64,000 nt of DNA, taken from positions 1-64,000 of the forward strand of contig CAIKMZ010000078.1 in assembly GCA_903828665.1 (NCBI GenBank), written 5' to 3'. The DNA comes from an uncultured beta proteobacterium (GTDB taxonomy: Bacteria; Pseudomonadota; Gammaproteobacteria; Burkholderiales; Burkholderiaceae_C). Below, in pieces: positions 27,149 through 39,777 of this stretch (its first letter is position 1; each line of letters starts with the position of its first letter). Position numbers and translations under genes: made by a program. The notes under the pieces are model-generated. The model searched no databases. It was not told the origin of the DNA and worked only from the letters and a program-made list of their open reading frames with translations.

Positions 27149-29569
27149 ATGAATGAAGTGCTGAAACCGCCGCCGTCGGAGAGGTCGACAGGGCCTGCCC
27201 CTCTGGAGGCCCGGCCGGAGCATCATGCCAAGCCGGACATGACCTTCGAGGCGCTGTTCTACCGGCAACTGCAGCAGGTCACGGCCCGTATTCACGAAAC
27301 TGAGAACCTCGAGCAGATCATGCTGGAGGCCAGCGAGGACATCTGCAAACTCTTCAACGCCGACCGGCTGACGCTGTATGCGGTCAACGAGGACCACAGC
27401 GCTATCGTCTCCAAGGTCAAGACCGGCCTCAAGAGCAACCGGGAACTCAAGTTGCCGATCACGCCGCAGAGCATCGCCGGCTATGTCGCGTTCAGCAAGC
27501 GCTTGCTCAATCTAGCCGATGTCTACGACGACGAGGCGCTCAAGAAGATCCATCCGGCCCTGGCCTTCCTGAAGGAAGTCGACAAGCGCTCAGGATACCG
27601 GACGCGGCAGATGCTGGTGGCACCGATTCTTGAAGGCGACATCCTGCATGGCGTGCTGCAAATCATCAACAACAAGAGCAACCAGCCGTTCGGCGACCTG
27701 GAAGTTGACGGCGTTTCCCAGCTCTGCAAGACATTGGCCATCGCCATCCGGCAACGCGTGCAAAAGGCCACTGAAAACGCCCGGCGCAAGGCCACCAAGT
27801 ATGACGGACTGGTCACCGAAGGCCTGATCAGCCCGGACCAGTTGGCGCAATGCCTTGAAGTGGCGCGGCTGGAGGCCAAACCGATCGAGGCTTTGCTGCT
27901 GGACCGCTACAAAGTTGCGCCAGCCCACATTGGCGCTTCTCTGTCAAAGTTTTTTGGCGTGCCCTACGAGCCTTTTAATGCCGGACGCATTCGCTCGGAA
28001 ATGCTGCACGGCGCGCTCAAGCGCGAGTTCATCGAAGCGCAGGGCTGGCTGCCGCTGGAGGAATCGCCCGACGGGCTGGTCATCATGTGCATCGATCCGG
28101 AAGCGGTGCGCAACTCGCGCGTCGTGCCGCAGGTGTTCCCCCGCACCACCCGCTTCGCCTATCGCGTCACGACACAGACCGAATTTGCCGAAACCCTCAA
28201 GCAGATCTTCGGCGCGGGCGCTGAAGGCGGATCGATCGACGAATTGCTGGCCGACATGGACAGCGGCCCGATCGACGACGGCAGCAACGACGATTCGCTG
28301 GAGTCAGCGGCAGCCGACAACGAACTCGTCAAGTTCGTTAACAAGGTGATCATCGACGCCTACTACCAGAAGGCATCGGACATCCACATCGAACCGATGC
28401 CGGGCAAGCTCAAGACCGGCATCAGGTTTCGCATCGACGGCACACTGATGCCCTACGTCGAAGTGCCTGCCCACTTCCGCCAGGCCATGGTGACGCGCCT
28501 GAAGATCATGTGCGACCTCGACATCTCCGAGCGACGCAAGCCGCAAGACGGCAAGATCAAGTTCAAGAAATACGGCCCGCTCGACATCGAGTTGCGCGTG
28601 GCCACCATTCCGTCCGCCGGCGGTGTGGAAGACGTGGTGATGCGCATCCTGGCCGCCGGCGAGCCGATCCCGCTGGACAAACTGGGGCTGACGCCGCACA
28701 ACAGGGAGCGGGTCATCAAGACCATCGAGCGGCCCTACGGGCTGTTCTATGTCTGCGGGCCGACCGGCTCCGGCAAGACCACCACGTTGCACTCGATCCT
28801 CAAGCACCTCAATACGCCCGACACCAAGATCTGGACCGCCGAAGACCCGGTCGAAATCACGCAAAAGGGCCTGCGCCAGGTGCAGATTAACCGCAAGGCG
28901 GGCATCGACTTCGCGCTCGTCATGCGCGCCTTCCTGCGCGCCGACCCCGACATCATCATGGTTGGCGAGTCGCGCGACAAGGAGACCGTGGCCATGGGCA
29001 TCGAGGCCTCGCTCACGGGGCACCTGGTGTTCTCGACCCTGCACACCAACTCGGCGCCCGAGTCGATCACGCGATTGCTCGACATGGGCATGGACCCGTT
29101 CAATTTTGCCGATGCGCTGCTGGGCATTCTGGCGCAGCGTCTGGCCAAGAAACTGTGCGACTGCAAGGAGTCGTATGTGCCCGATGAGCAGGAGCTCGGC
29201 CTGTTTGCCGCCGAATACGCCGACGAGCTCCGCCACACCAGCGCCTGGATGGCTGACTACGACGGCGAAACCCGCAAACTGATCGACGGCTGGCGCAAGA
29301 CCTACGGACAGAACGGCCAGATCCACCTCTACCGCCATGTCGGCTGCGACAAGTGCAACCTGACGGGCTACAAAGGCCGCATCGGCCTGCACGAACTGCT
29401 GATTGCCACGGACGACATCAAGCAACTGATCCAGGAACGCGCCCGCGTCTCGCTGATCTTTGCCGCCGCCGTGGAAGGCGGCATGCGCACGCTGAAGATG
29501 GACGGCCTCGAAAAGATCATGATGGGCCTGACCGACCTCAAGATGGTCCGGTCGGTCTGTATCAAGTAG
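27149..29569 (+). CDS. GspE/PilB-type secretion ATPase with N-terminal GAF domain
   Basis: An 806-residue ATPase. Residues about 35-200 form a GAF sensory domain (ENLEQIMLEASEDICKLF, DILHGVLQIINNKSN). A GspE/MshE N-terminal domain covers about 210-345. A linker rich in D and S follows, then the hexameric ATPase with Walker A GPTGSGKT at 537-544, the aspartate box ADPDIIMVGESRDKET, and the histidine box VFSTLHTNSAPES. Two cysteine pairs, KLCDCKE and CDKCN, may replace the usual four-cysteine zinc site. AGGAG eight bases before 27149 fixes the start. No pilin, GspF or secretin gene is nearby, so it must serve a machine encoded elsewhere, controlled through PP2C/FHA signalling and a GAF ligand. 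Confidence 0.92.
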   Translation: MNEVLKPPPSERSTGPAPLEARPEHHAKPDMTFEALFYRQLQQVTARIHETENLEQIMLEASEDICKLFNADRLTLYAVNEDHSAIVSKVKTGLKSNRELKLPITPQSIAGYVAFSKRLLNLADVYDDEALKKIHPALAFLKEVDKRSGYRTRQMLVAPILEGDILHGVLQIINNKSNQPFGDLEVDGVSQLCKTLAIAIRQRVQKATENARRKATKYDGLVTEGLISPDQLAQCLEVARLEAKPIEALLLDRYKVAPAHIGASLSKFFGVPYEPFNAGRIRSEMLHGALKREFIEAQGWLPLEESPDGLVIMCIDPEAVRNSRVVPQVFPRTTRFAYRVTTQTEFAETLKQIFGAGAEGGSIDELLADMDSGPIDDGSNDDSLESAAADNELVKFVNKVIIDAYYQKASDIHIEPMPGKLKTGIRFRIDGTLMPYVEVPAHFRQAMVTRLKIMCDLDISERRKPQDGKIKFKKYGPLDIELRVATIPSAGGVEDVVMRILAAGEPIPLDKLGLTPHNRERVIKTIERPYGLFYVCGPTGSGKTTTLHSILKHLNTPDTKIWTAEDPVEITQKGLRQVQINRKAGIDFALVMRAFLRADPDIIMVGESRDKETVAMGIEASLTGHLVFSTLHTNSAPESITRLLDMGMDPFNFADALLGILAQRLAKKLCDCKESYVPDEQELGLFAAEYADELRHTSAWMADYDGETRKLIDGWRKTYGQNGQIHLYRHVGCDKCNLTGYKGRIGLHELLIATDDIKQLIQERARVSLIFAAAVEGGMRTLKMDGLEKIMMGLTDLKMVRSVCIK

Positions 29570-29593
29570 CGGCCGCTCGGAGCCGCAGGGGCC

Positions 29594-30984
<1,391 letters not shown>

Positions 30985-30988
<4 letters not shown>

Positions 30989-31782
30989 GCAACGTCCATA
31001 GAGGTCGGGTGATTGAGTTGCGCCAGCCGCGCGGGCGTGCCGACATCGGTCCAGGCGCCGGCGTACAGTTCGGCCGATACCCGGCCATTGTCCATCGCCT
31101 TGCGCATCAGCGGCGCCAGTGGGGCCTTGACGCCGAGCGGATTGCCCGCCGCGATGTCGCACCAGGGCGCCTCGAACAAGGCCTTGCGATACAGGCCCAT
31201 GGTGGAATAGGTGTAGCGCGGCTGCGCATCATCGGCCGGCAGGTTCAGCGCCAGGCGGATGCCCGCAGCCGACGCCGCCGACAGGCCGAAGTCACCGCGC
31301 GGCACATGCGCCGGGTTGGGCACGAGCCAGATATGGGCCAGCATGTCACTGGCGGCAAAGCGCGCCACCGCTGCCGGGCTGAAGACGAAGTCCGGCGCAA
31401 ACACGTCGCCGGCCAGCACCCAAAAGATACCGGCGCTGCTGGCGGGGCCGTCGGGCGGGAGCAGCAGCGGCAAAGCCCTGGCGATGCCGCCCGCCGTTTC
31501 CAGCGCGCCACCAAAATCGCGCCCTTCCCGCGAATAGCCGATCGGCAACGGCGCCTGCGCGTCTGCTGGCGCAAAGGCACTGCCGAACGCCGCCTCGATC
31601 TGCTCGCCGAGCCAGGCCGTGTTGATCACGGCACGGCTCACGCCGCCCTGCGCCAGGGCTTGCAGCAGCCACTGCAGCAGCGGACGACCGCGCACCTGCA
31701 GCAGCGGTTTCGGCGTGGTGTCCGTCAGCGGCCGCATACGCTCGCCGCGACCGGCAGCCATCAGCATGGCGGGGATCTTCAT
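30985..31782 (-). CDS. murU: MurU-like sugar-1-phosphate nucleotidyltransferase
   Basis: A 265-residue nucleotidyltransferase with the loop AMLMAAGRGERMRPLT and the KPLLQVRGRPLLQW segment. MurU makes UDP-MurNAc from MurNAc-1-phosphate in cell-wall recycling, and length and motifs fit that branch. Its usual partner kinase amgK is not adjacent; the upstream neighbour is an old-yellow-enzyme gene. The presence of ampG elsewhere in the window is consistent with an anabolic recycling route. A mannose- or glucose-1-phosphate enzyme cannot be excluded from motifs alone. The start is three bases after the upstream stop. Confidence 0.75.
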
Positions 31783-31785
31783 TGT

Positions 31786-32907
31786 TCAGCGCATCCCGAC
31801 CGTCACCTTGCCAAACGCCGCCTGCGCCTCGCGTGGCAGGCAGCGCCAGTAGACCGGATTGGCGTCGACCGTGCCGCCCAGCGCAGCAGCCGCCTGCCAG
31901 CCCCAGCGCGGCTGGTACAGAAAGGCGCGCGCCAGCGCGATCAGGTCGGCGTCGCCGGCCTGCAGAACGGCTTCGGCCTGCTGCGCCTCGGTGATCAGGC
32001 CGACGGCCGTGGTCAGCATGCCGCTGGCCTGACGGATCTCGCGCGCGAACGGCACCTGGTAGAGCGGGCCGATCGCAATCTTCTGCGCCGGCGACACACC
32101 GCCCGATGAGACATGGATGAAGTCGCAGCCGAGCGCCTTCAGGCGTTTGGCGAATTCCGCGCTCTGCGTCACGTCCCAACCGCCCTCGACCCAGTCCGAG
32201 GCCGAGATTCGCAGACCGAGCACGCCGTCATAGGCCTGGCGCACCGCGGCAAAGACTTCCAGCGGAAAGCGGATGCGGTTCTCGAAGCTGCCGCCGTATT
32301 CGTCGCTGCGCGTATTCGCCAGCGGCGACAGGAACTCGTGCAGCAGATAGCCGTGGGCGTTGTGGATCTCGATGGCGTCGACGCCGATGCTCAGCGCGCG
32401 CTGCGCCGCCGCCACGAAGGCGTCACGAACCTGCGCCAGTTTCTCCCGTGTCATCGCCGTGGGCGGCTTCTCGCTGGGCAGATAGGCCTCGGCCGACGGT
32501 GCAAAGGTCTCCCAACCGCCTTGTGCCGGCGTCAGCAGCTGCCCGCCTTGCCAGGGCAGGGCGCTCGAAGCCTTGCGCCCGGCGTGCGCCAGCTGCAGGC
32601 AGACCGCCAGCGGCGGCGCCAGCTTGCGCGCGCGATGCAAGGTCTCGCCCATGGCGCGCGTGGTGCGCTCATCCCACAGGCCCAGGCAGTTCGGCGTGAT
32701 GCGGCCTTCGGGCAGCACCGCCGTGGCCTCGATCGTGAACATAGCCGCACCGCTGTTGAACAGGTTGCCCCAGTGCATCAGGTGCCAGTCGCTGGTGGCT
32801 CCGTCCTGCGCCTGGTACTGGCACATCGGCGCCACCACGATGCGGTTGGGCAGCGTCAGGCCGCCTCGGGGAGACGGCAGGGTCAAGGGGGAAAACAACA
32901 GGCTCAT
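31786..32907 (-). CDS. NADH:flavin oxidoreductase, old yellow enzyme family (YqjM-like)
   Basis: A 373-residue FMN enzyme of the class that reduces activated C=C bonds. Signatures are [19 protein letters not shown] at the N terminus, the catalytic QLAHAGRK, the [17 protein letters not shown] barrel strand, and [12 protein letters not shown]. The cysteine in APMCQY is the hallmark of the thermophilic-like YqjM subgroup. I start it at 32907, where the conserved N terminus begins; the upstream open frame runs into the tkt promoter. It leads a three-gene unit with murU and pepP. The physiological substrate is unknown. Confidence 0.9.
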   Translation of the reverse strand: MSLLFSPLTLPSPRGGLTLPNRIVVAPMCQYQAQDGATSDWHLMHWGNLFNSGAAMFTIEATAVLPEGRITPNCLGLWDERTTRAMGETLHRARKLAPPLAVCLQLAHAGRKASSALPWQGGQLLTPAQGGWETFAPSAEAYLPSEKPPTAMTREKLAQVRDAFVAAAQRALSIGVDAIEIHNAHGYLLHEFLSPLANTRSDEYGGSFENRIRFPLEVFAAVRQAYDGVLGLRISASDWVEGGWDVTQSAEFAKRLKALGCDFIHVSSGGVSPAQKIAIGPLYQVPFAREIRQASGMLTTAVGLITEAQQAEAVLQAGDADLIALARAFLYQPRWGWQAAAALGGTVDANPVYWRCLPREAQAAFGKVTVGMR

Positions 32908-33034
32908 GGCAGGGGGTCTCGATTGGAACAGCGCGAAAAATGCAAGCATAGCCCAAGACCTCAGAGCGACGGCGGCCGGCCCCGGTAAAATGCGGTGTTT
33001 ACCCTTACCCACAGAACCCGCGGAGTTGGCACAG

Positions 33035-36097
<3,063 letters not shown>

Positions 36098-36107
36098 GTC
36101 AGAGTGC

Positions 36108-36133
36108 TCATCCGTGCCTGCGGGCGCGGATGA
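36108..36133. other. Stem-loop between convergent gap and DUF1439 genes
   Basis: An 11-bp stem (36108-36118 with 36123-36133, one G-T wobble) around a TGCG loop lies between the two convergent stop codons. There is no T-run on either side, so it is not a textbook terminator. It may protect both transcript ends. Confidence 0.5.
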
Positions 36134-36143
36134 CCGCATTCGC

Positions 36144-36710
36144 TCAGCGTTGCTTGGCGACAAAGCCAATCATCAGCCCCTCCTGCGTGACCGTAACAGG
36201 GCCGGGCTGCAGGCCCATGGCATCGGCCAAGGCCAGATCCTGCGCCCGCAACTGGTGTAGAACCACCTCCAGCATCGACTGCTCGGCCAGCGCCGGCCCA
36301 TAGGCATTGAGCCACTCGGAAGCTGCCGGCTGCAGGTCCGGGAAGCGCAGGTTCCGAAAGCGCAGGCCCATGGCGCGCAGCGTGCGGTCGCTGGCCTCGT
36401 AACGCAGCGCAAAGTCCACATCAAAGCTGCCCTGTTGGCGGCGCGGCAGTGCCGGACCGCTGGCTTCGACCCGCATCTGCGCGCTGAGCCGATTCTGCTC
36501 AGGCAGCATATGCAGGCGCGGGGCCTGCAGCGCCAGATCAAGCAGACCCGCCACCGGATAACGCAACGGAAAATGCTGCGTCAGCATCCATTCCAAATGC
36601 GCCGCGGAAACGGTGTATCGAGGCCCGACCTCAGCATCCGGCAAGGCCGCCCGCGCCGCGCCAGCCAGCGCCAGGCAGGGCATTGCGGTCAAAAAGAATC
36701 TGCGATCCAT
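36144..36710 (-). CDS. DUF1439-like exported protein
   Basis: A 188-residue protein with a signal peptide (RRFFLTAMPCLALAGAARA) and a beta-rich mature part of the YceB/DUF1439 kind (TVSAAHLEWMLTQHFPLRY, FDVDFALRYEASDRTLRAMGL). YceB in E. coli is a lipoprotein; here no lipobox cysteine is positioned for lipidation, so it should be soluble in the periplasm. No function is established. It stands alone and is convergent with gap. Confidence 0.7.
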   Translation of the reverse strand: MDRRFFLTAMPCLALAGAARAALPDAEVGPRYTVSAAHLEWMLTQHFPLRYPVAGLLDLALQAPRLHMLPEQNRLSAQMRVEASGPALPRRQQGSFDVDFALRYEASDRTLRAMGLRFRNLRFPDLQPAASEWLNAYGPALAEQSMLEVVLHQLRAQDLALADAMGLQPGPVTVTQEGLMIGFVAKQR

Positions 36711-36936
36711 CGATGTTCTCCACTGCTGGCCCGATTGTGCGCTGGAGAGCCAGGGACACCGCCACAGGGGTCATGGGGATCAAACGATCAGGCGTCGATC
36801 ACCAAGCCCCTGCGCTGCTCGGGATGCAGAGCCGGCCACTATGGGGTGCCGGGGAAGGCGGAGAGCTTGGGCAGAGGCGTTGCTTGAGACGCAAGCGGGC
36901 GATCAACGCGCCAATTCGCGCACTCTGGCTGAAAAG

Positions 36937-37188
36937 CTATTGACCCACCACCGACCAACCCGCGTGCAAGTTAACCTTGTTGTTCTCGTACTCCCACTCG
37001 GTAGCGCAGCGTTCACAGCGGTACTTGGTGATGGTGACCTGCCCGTGGCTGCGCGGTTCTTTGCGGTTGACACCTTGCATCAACTCGGCATGACCGGGGG
37101 CGCCGCGCCAGTTGCGCTGGATGCCAGCGCACGAATCGCACAGCGCCGTCGTCTTTACTTCATTCGGTTGATTCAAATTCTGGGGCAT
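36937..37188 (-). CDS. Small protein with two CxxC pairs, unknown function
   Basis: An 83-residue protein with two cysteine pairs, CDSC (about residues 17-20) and CERC (about 58-61), spaced to form one zinc ribbon. The second pair lies in TKYRCERCATEWEYENN, the style of zinc ribbons in nucleic-acid or metal-binding proteins. I do not recognise the family. It is isolated: about 225 bases on each side hold no gene that I can support. Its GC content and codon use look like its neighbours. Confidence 0.6.
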   Translation of the reverse strand: MPQNLNQPNEVKTTALCDSCAGIQRNWRGAPGHAELMQGVNRKEPRSHGQVTITKYRCERCATEWEYENNKVNLHAGWSVVGQ

Positions 37189-37411
37189 GTTGCGGCTCTC
37201 GATGTTGCGGGCAGATGGCTTCCGGCTGGTCGATTGTCACCCCTCCGGCGCCAAGGCTGAATCACCGGCAGCACACGCGGAAGACCATGCAAGCCAAAGC
37301 CAAGTCAGGCTCCATGCGGCGATCTCATCGGAGGCGCGCATGAACACTGCGCAAGCGTTGCTCGAAAAGCACCGGCCTGAGCTTCGGTCAAACAGGCCAA
37401 GGCGGCACGCC

Positions 37412-37792
37412 TTACTTGACTGGACGGTGCAGCGCGCAGAGCTTGTTGCCGTCGGGGTCGCGCAGATACGCGAGGTAGAGCTTGCCGGCTGCGCCTTCGC
37501 GCCAGCCGGGCGGGTCTTCGCAGGTGGTGCCACCATTGGCAACGCCCGCCGCATGGAAGGCGTCGGCTTGCTCCGGCGACTGCATGGCGAACCCGAGGGT
37601 GCTGCCATTGCCGTGGGTCGCGGGCTCGCCATTGATGGGCGTGGTGATGCCGAAGGTGCCGCCGGGACTGCGGTAGAAATAGCGGTTCTTGTTGACTACG
37701 CCAGGGCCAATGCCCAAGGTGCCGAGCAGCGCATCGTAAAACTTTCTTGAAACCTCAAGGTCATTCACACCGACCATCACATGACTGAACAT
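37412..37792 (-). CDS. VOC-family (glyoxalase-like) protein
   Basis: A 126-residue single-domain protein of the vicinal oxygen chelate fold. It opens with MFSHVMVGVNDLEVSRKFYD and ends with the typical LRDPDGNKLCALHRP segment. Ribosome-binding site GGAG precedes 37792. Such proteins include glyoxalase I-like enzymes, dioxygenases and resistance proteins; the substrate cannot be read here. It stands alone. Confidence 0.85.
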   Translation of the reverse strand: MFSHVMVGVNDLEVSRKFYDALLGTLGIGPGVVNKNRYFYRSPGGTFGITTPINGEPATHGNGSTLGFAMQSPEQADAFHAAGVANGGTTCEDPPGWREGAAGKLYLAYLRDPDGNKLCALHRPVK

Positions 37793-37944
37793 CGTTTTCT
37801 CCGTTAGGGCCCGGTATTGGGCGAAGTTGAATCGTGAGGATGGTAAGCGACACAGCCGCCGACGCAGCGTGATGGCCCGGCCCGGATCTTTTGGGCGAGC
37901 CCTGCGCAAGCACCAGACCGGAACAGCACAAGAACTCAGTACTG

Positions 37945-39777
37945 CTACCACGCATCAATCGCCAAGGCATTTGCCATTGGCAGCGCGCGCTGCGTCTGCA
38001 GGCCGCCGACCAGCCACGCGCGCGTCTGCGCCGGGTCGATCACGGCGTCGATCTCCAGCGTGGCCGCCATGTTGATGGCGCTGCCTTTCTCGTACTGCTG
38101 CGCCACCAGCTGGTCGTACAGCGCGTCGCGTGACGCGCCTTCGGACACGGCTTCGAGTTCCTTGCGGAAACCCAGGCGCACTGCGCCTTCCAGGCCCATG
38201 GCGCCGAACTCGGCGCTCGGCCAGGCCACCGTGAACAGTGGTGAATGGAATCCGCCCGCTGTCATGGCCATCGCGCCCAGGCCGTAGCCCTTGCGCAGCA
38301 CCACGCTGAAGTAAGGCACGCGCAGGTGCGCGGCCGCGATGAACATCCGGCTGACATGGCGAACCTGCGCCTGTGTCTCGATGTCGGGGCCGACCATGAA
38401 GCCGGGCGTATCGACCAGGCTGACCAGCGGCAATCCGTGCGCGTTGCACAGCTGCATGAAGCGCGCCGCCTTGTCCGCGGCGTCGGCGTCGATCGCGCCG
38501 CCCAGGTGCAGCGGGTTGTTCGCCAGCAGGCCGACGGGACGGCCCTCGATGCGCGCCAGCGCCGTATGGATGCCCTTGCCGAAGCCGCTGCGCAGCTCCA
38601 GCAGGCTGCCCTGATCGGCGATGCCGTCCATGGCGGCGCGCGTGTCGTAGACGCGCAGGCGGTTTTCTGGCACCACATCGCGCAGGGCGGCGGCCTCCGG
38701 CGCTTGCCAGTGCGTCACGCGGCCCTGGAAGAACGACAGGTAGTGCCGCGCGGCAGCGACCGCGGCCGCTTCGTCCGCGACCAGGATATCGATGACGCCG
38801 TTGCCATGCTGCACGTCGCTCGGGCCGATCTGCTCGGGCTTGAAGACGCCGAGACCGCCGCCCTCGACCATGGCCGGACCGCCCATACCGATGTTGCTAG
38901 CCTGCGTGGCGATGATGACGTCGCAGCAGCCGACCAGGGCCGCGTTGCCGGCAAAGCAGCGACCCGCCACGATGCCCAGCACCGGCACCTGGCCGTTGAG
39001 CCGCGCAAAGCTGGCAAAGGTCGCCACGTGCAGGCCGGCGACGATCGGCATGTCGACGTCACCGGGGCGGCCGCCGCCGCCCTCGGCAAACAGCACGACC
39101 GGCAGCTTCTGCTGCAAGGCGATGCCCAGCATGCGGTCGGTCTTCTGGTGGTTGCGCATGCCCTGCGTGCCGGCCAGCACGCTGGCGTCGTAGGCCATGA
39201 CGACGGCGCGGCTGTGCTCGGGCTCGAACAGTTTCCCGTTGATGTTGCCGATGCCGGTCACCATGCCGTCGGCCGGCGTGTTCTTGATCAGGTCTTCTTC
39301 ACTGCGCCGCGTGCGCTGCGCCGCCACCGCGAGCGCGCCGTATTCGAGGAAGCTGTCGGCGTCACACAGGTCGGCGATGTTCTCCCGCGCCGTGCGCTGG
39401 CCCAGCGCGTGGCGCTTGGCCACGGCCTCGGGTCGATTGGCGTCGAACGTTGGCGCGTGGCGCGCCAGCACGCGCTGCAGGTCGGCGCGCAGCGCCGCCG
39501 TGCCGGGCACAGCCGCTGCCACAGCAGCGACCGGCACCGCGGCATCCGCCGGGCTGTGGGTCACCAGTTTCAGTGTGGCCAGGACCTCGCCTTCGCCCAC
39601 GAGGGCGCCATCGGCGTAGAACAACTCGCCGAGCACGCCGTCATGCTCGGCGCGCAGCTCGTGCTCCATCTTCATGGCCTCGACCACCAGCAGCAAGTCA
39701 CCGGCGCGCACGCTGGCGCCGCTCTGCACATGCCACTGGACAATCTGCGCCTGCAGCGGGGAACGGATTTCAGTCAT
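37945..39777 (-). CDS. Acyl-CoA carboxylase: N-terminal biotinyl domain fused to carboxyltransferase
   Basis: A 610-residue protein. Residues 1-75 are a biotin-carrier domain with the biotinylation site VEAMKMEHE (lysine 36). Residues about 95-610 are a PccB-like carboxyltransferase with both halves: KNTPADGMVTGIGNING and GRCFAGNAALVGCCDVII in the first, then LVDTPGFMVGPDIE and RKGYGLGAMAM in the second. A biotin carboxylase domain is absent, and none is encoded nearby, so that subunit must come from elsewhere. The start overlaps the stop of the acyl-CoA ligase as ATGA. The pair probably activates an acid to its CoA ester and then carboxylates it, or works on its degradation product. Confidence 0.88.
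   Translation of the reverse strand: MTEIRSPLQAQIVQWHVQSGASVRAGDLLLVVEAMKMEHELRAEHDGVLGELFYADGALVGEGEVLATLKLVTHSPADAAVPVAAVAAAVPGTAALRADLQRVLARHAPTFDANRPEAVAKRHALGQRTARENIADLCDADSFLEYGALAVAAQRTRRSEEDLIKNTPADGMVTGIGNINGKLFEPEHSRAVVMAYDASVLAGTQGMRNHQKTDRMLGIALQQKLPVVLFAEGGGGRPGDVDMPIVAGLHVATFASFARLNGQVPVLGIVAGRCFAGNAALVGCCDVIIATQASNIGMGGPAMVEGGGLGVFKPEQIGPSDVQHGNGVIDILVADEAAAVAAARHYLSFFQGRVTHWQAPEAAALRDVVPENRLRVYDTRAAMDGIADQGSLLELRSGFGKGIHTALARIEGRPVGLLANNPLHLGGAIDADAADKAARFMQLCNAHGLPLVSLVDTPGFMVGPDIETQAQVRHVSRMFIAAAHLRVPYFSVVLRKGYGLGAMAMTAGGFHSPLFTVAWPSAEFGAMGLEGAVRLGFRKELEAVSEGASRDALYDQLVAQQYEKGSAINMAATLEIDAVIDPAQTRAWLVGGLQTQRALPMANALAIDAW

Noticed and set aside
36711..36936. Gap between the DUF1439 and zinc-ribbon genes
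   Set aside because: I looked for a small gene, promoter or RNA and found nothing I could support.
37189..37411. Plus-strand ATG with short frame in the gap before the VOC gene
   Set aside because: The frame is short, has no ribosome-binding site with spacing that fits, and overlaps the antisense end of the VOC gene.
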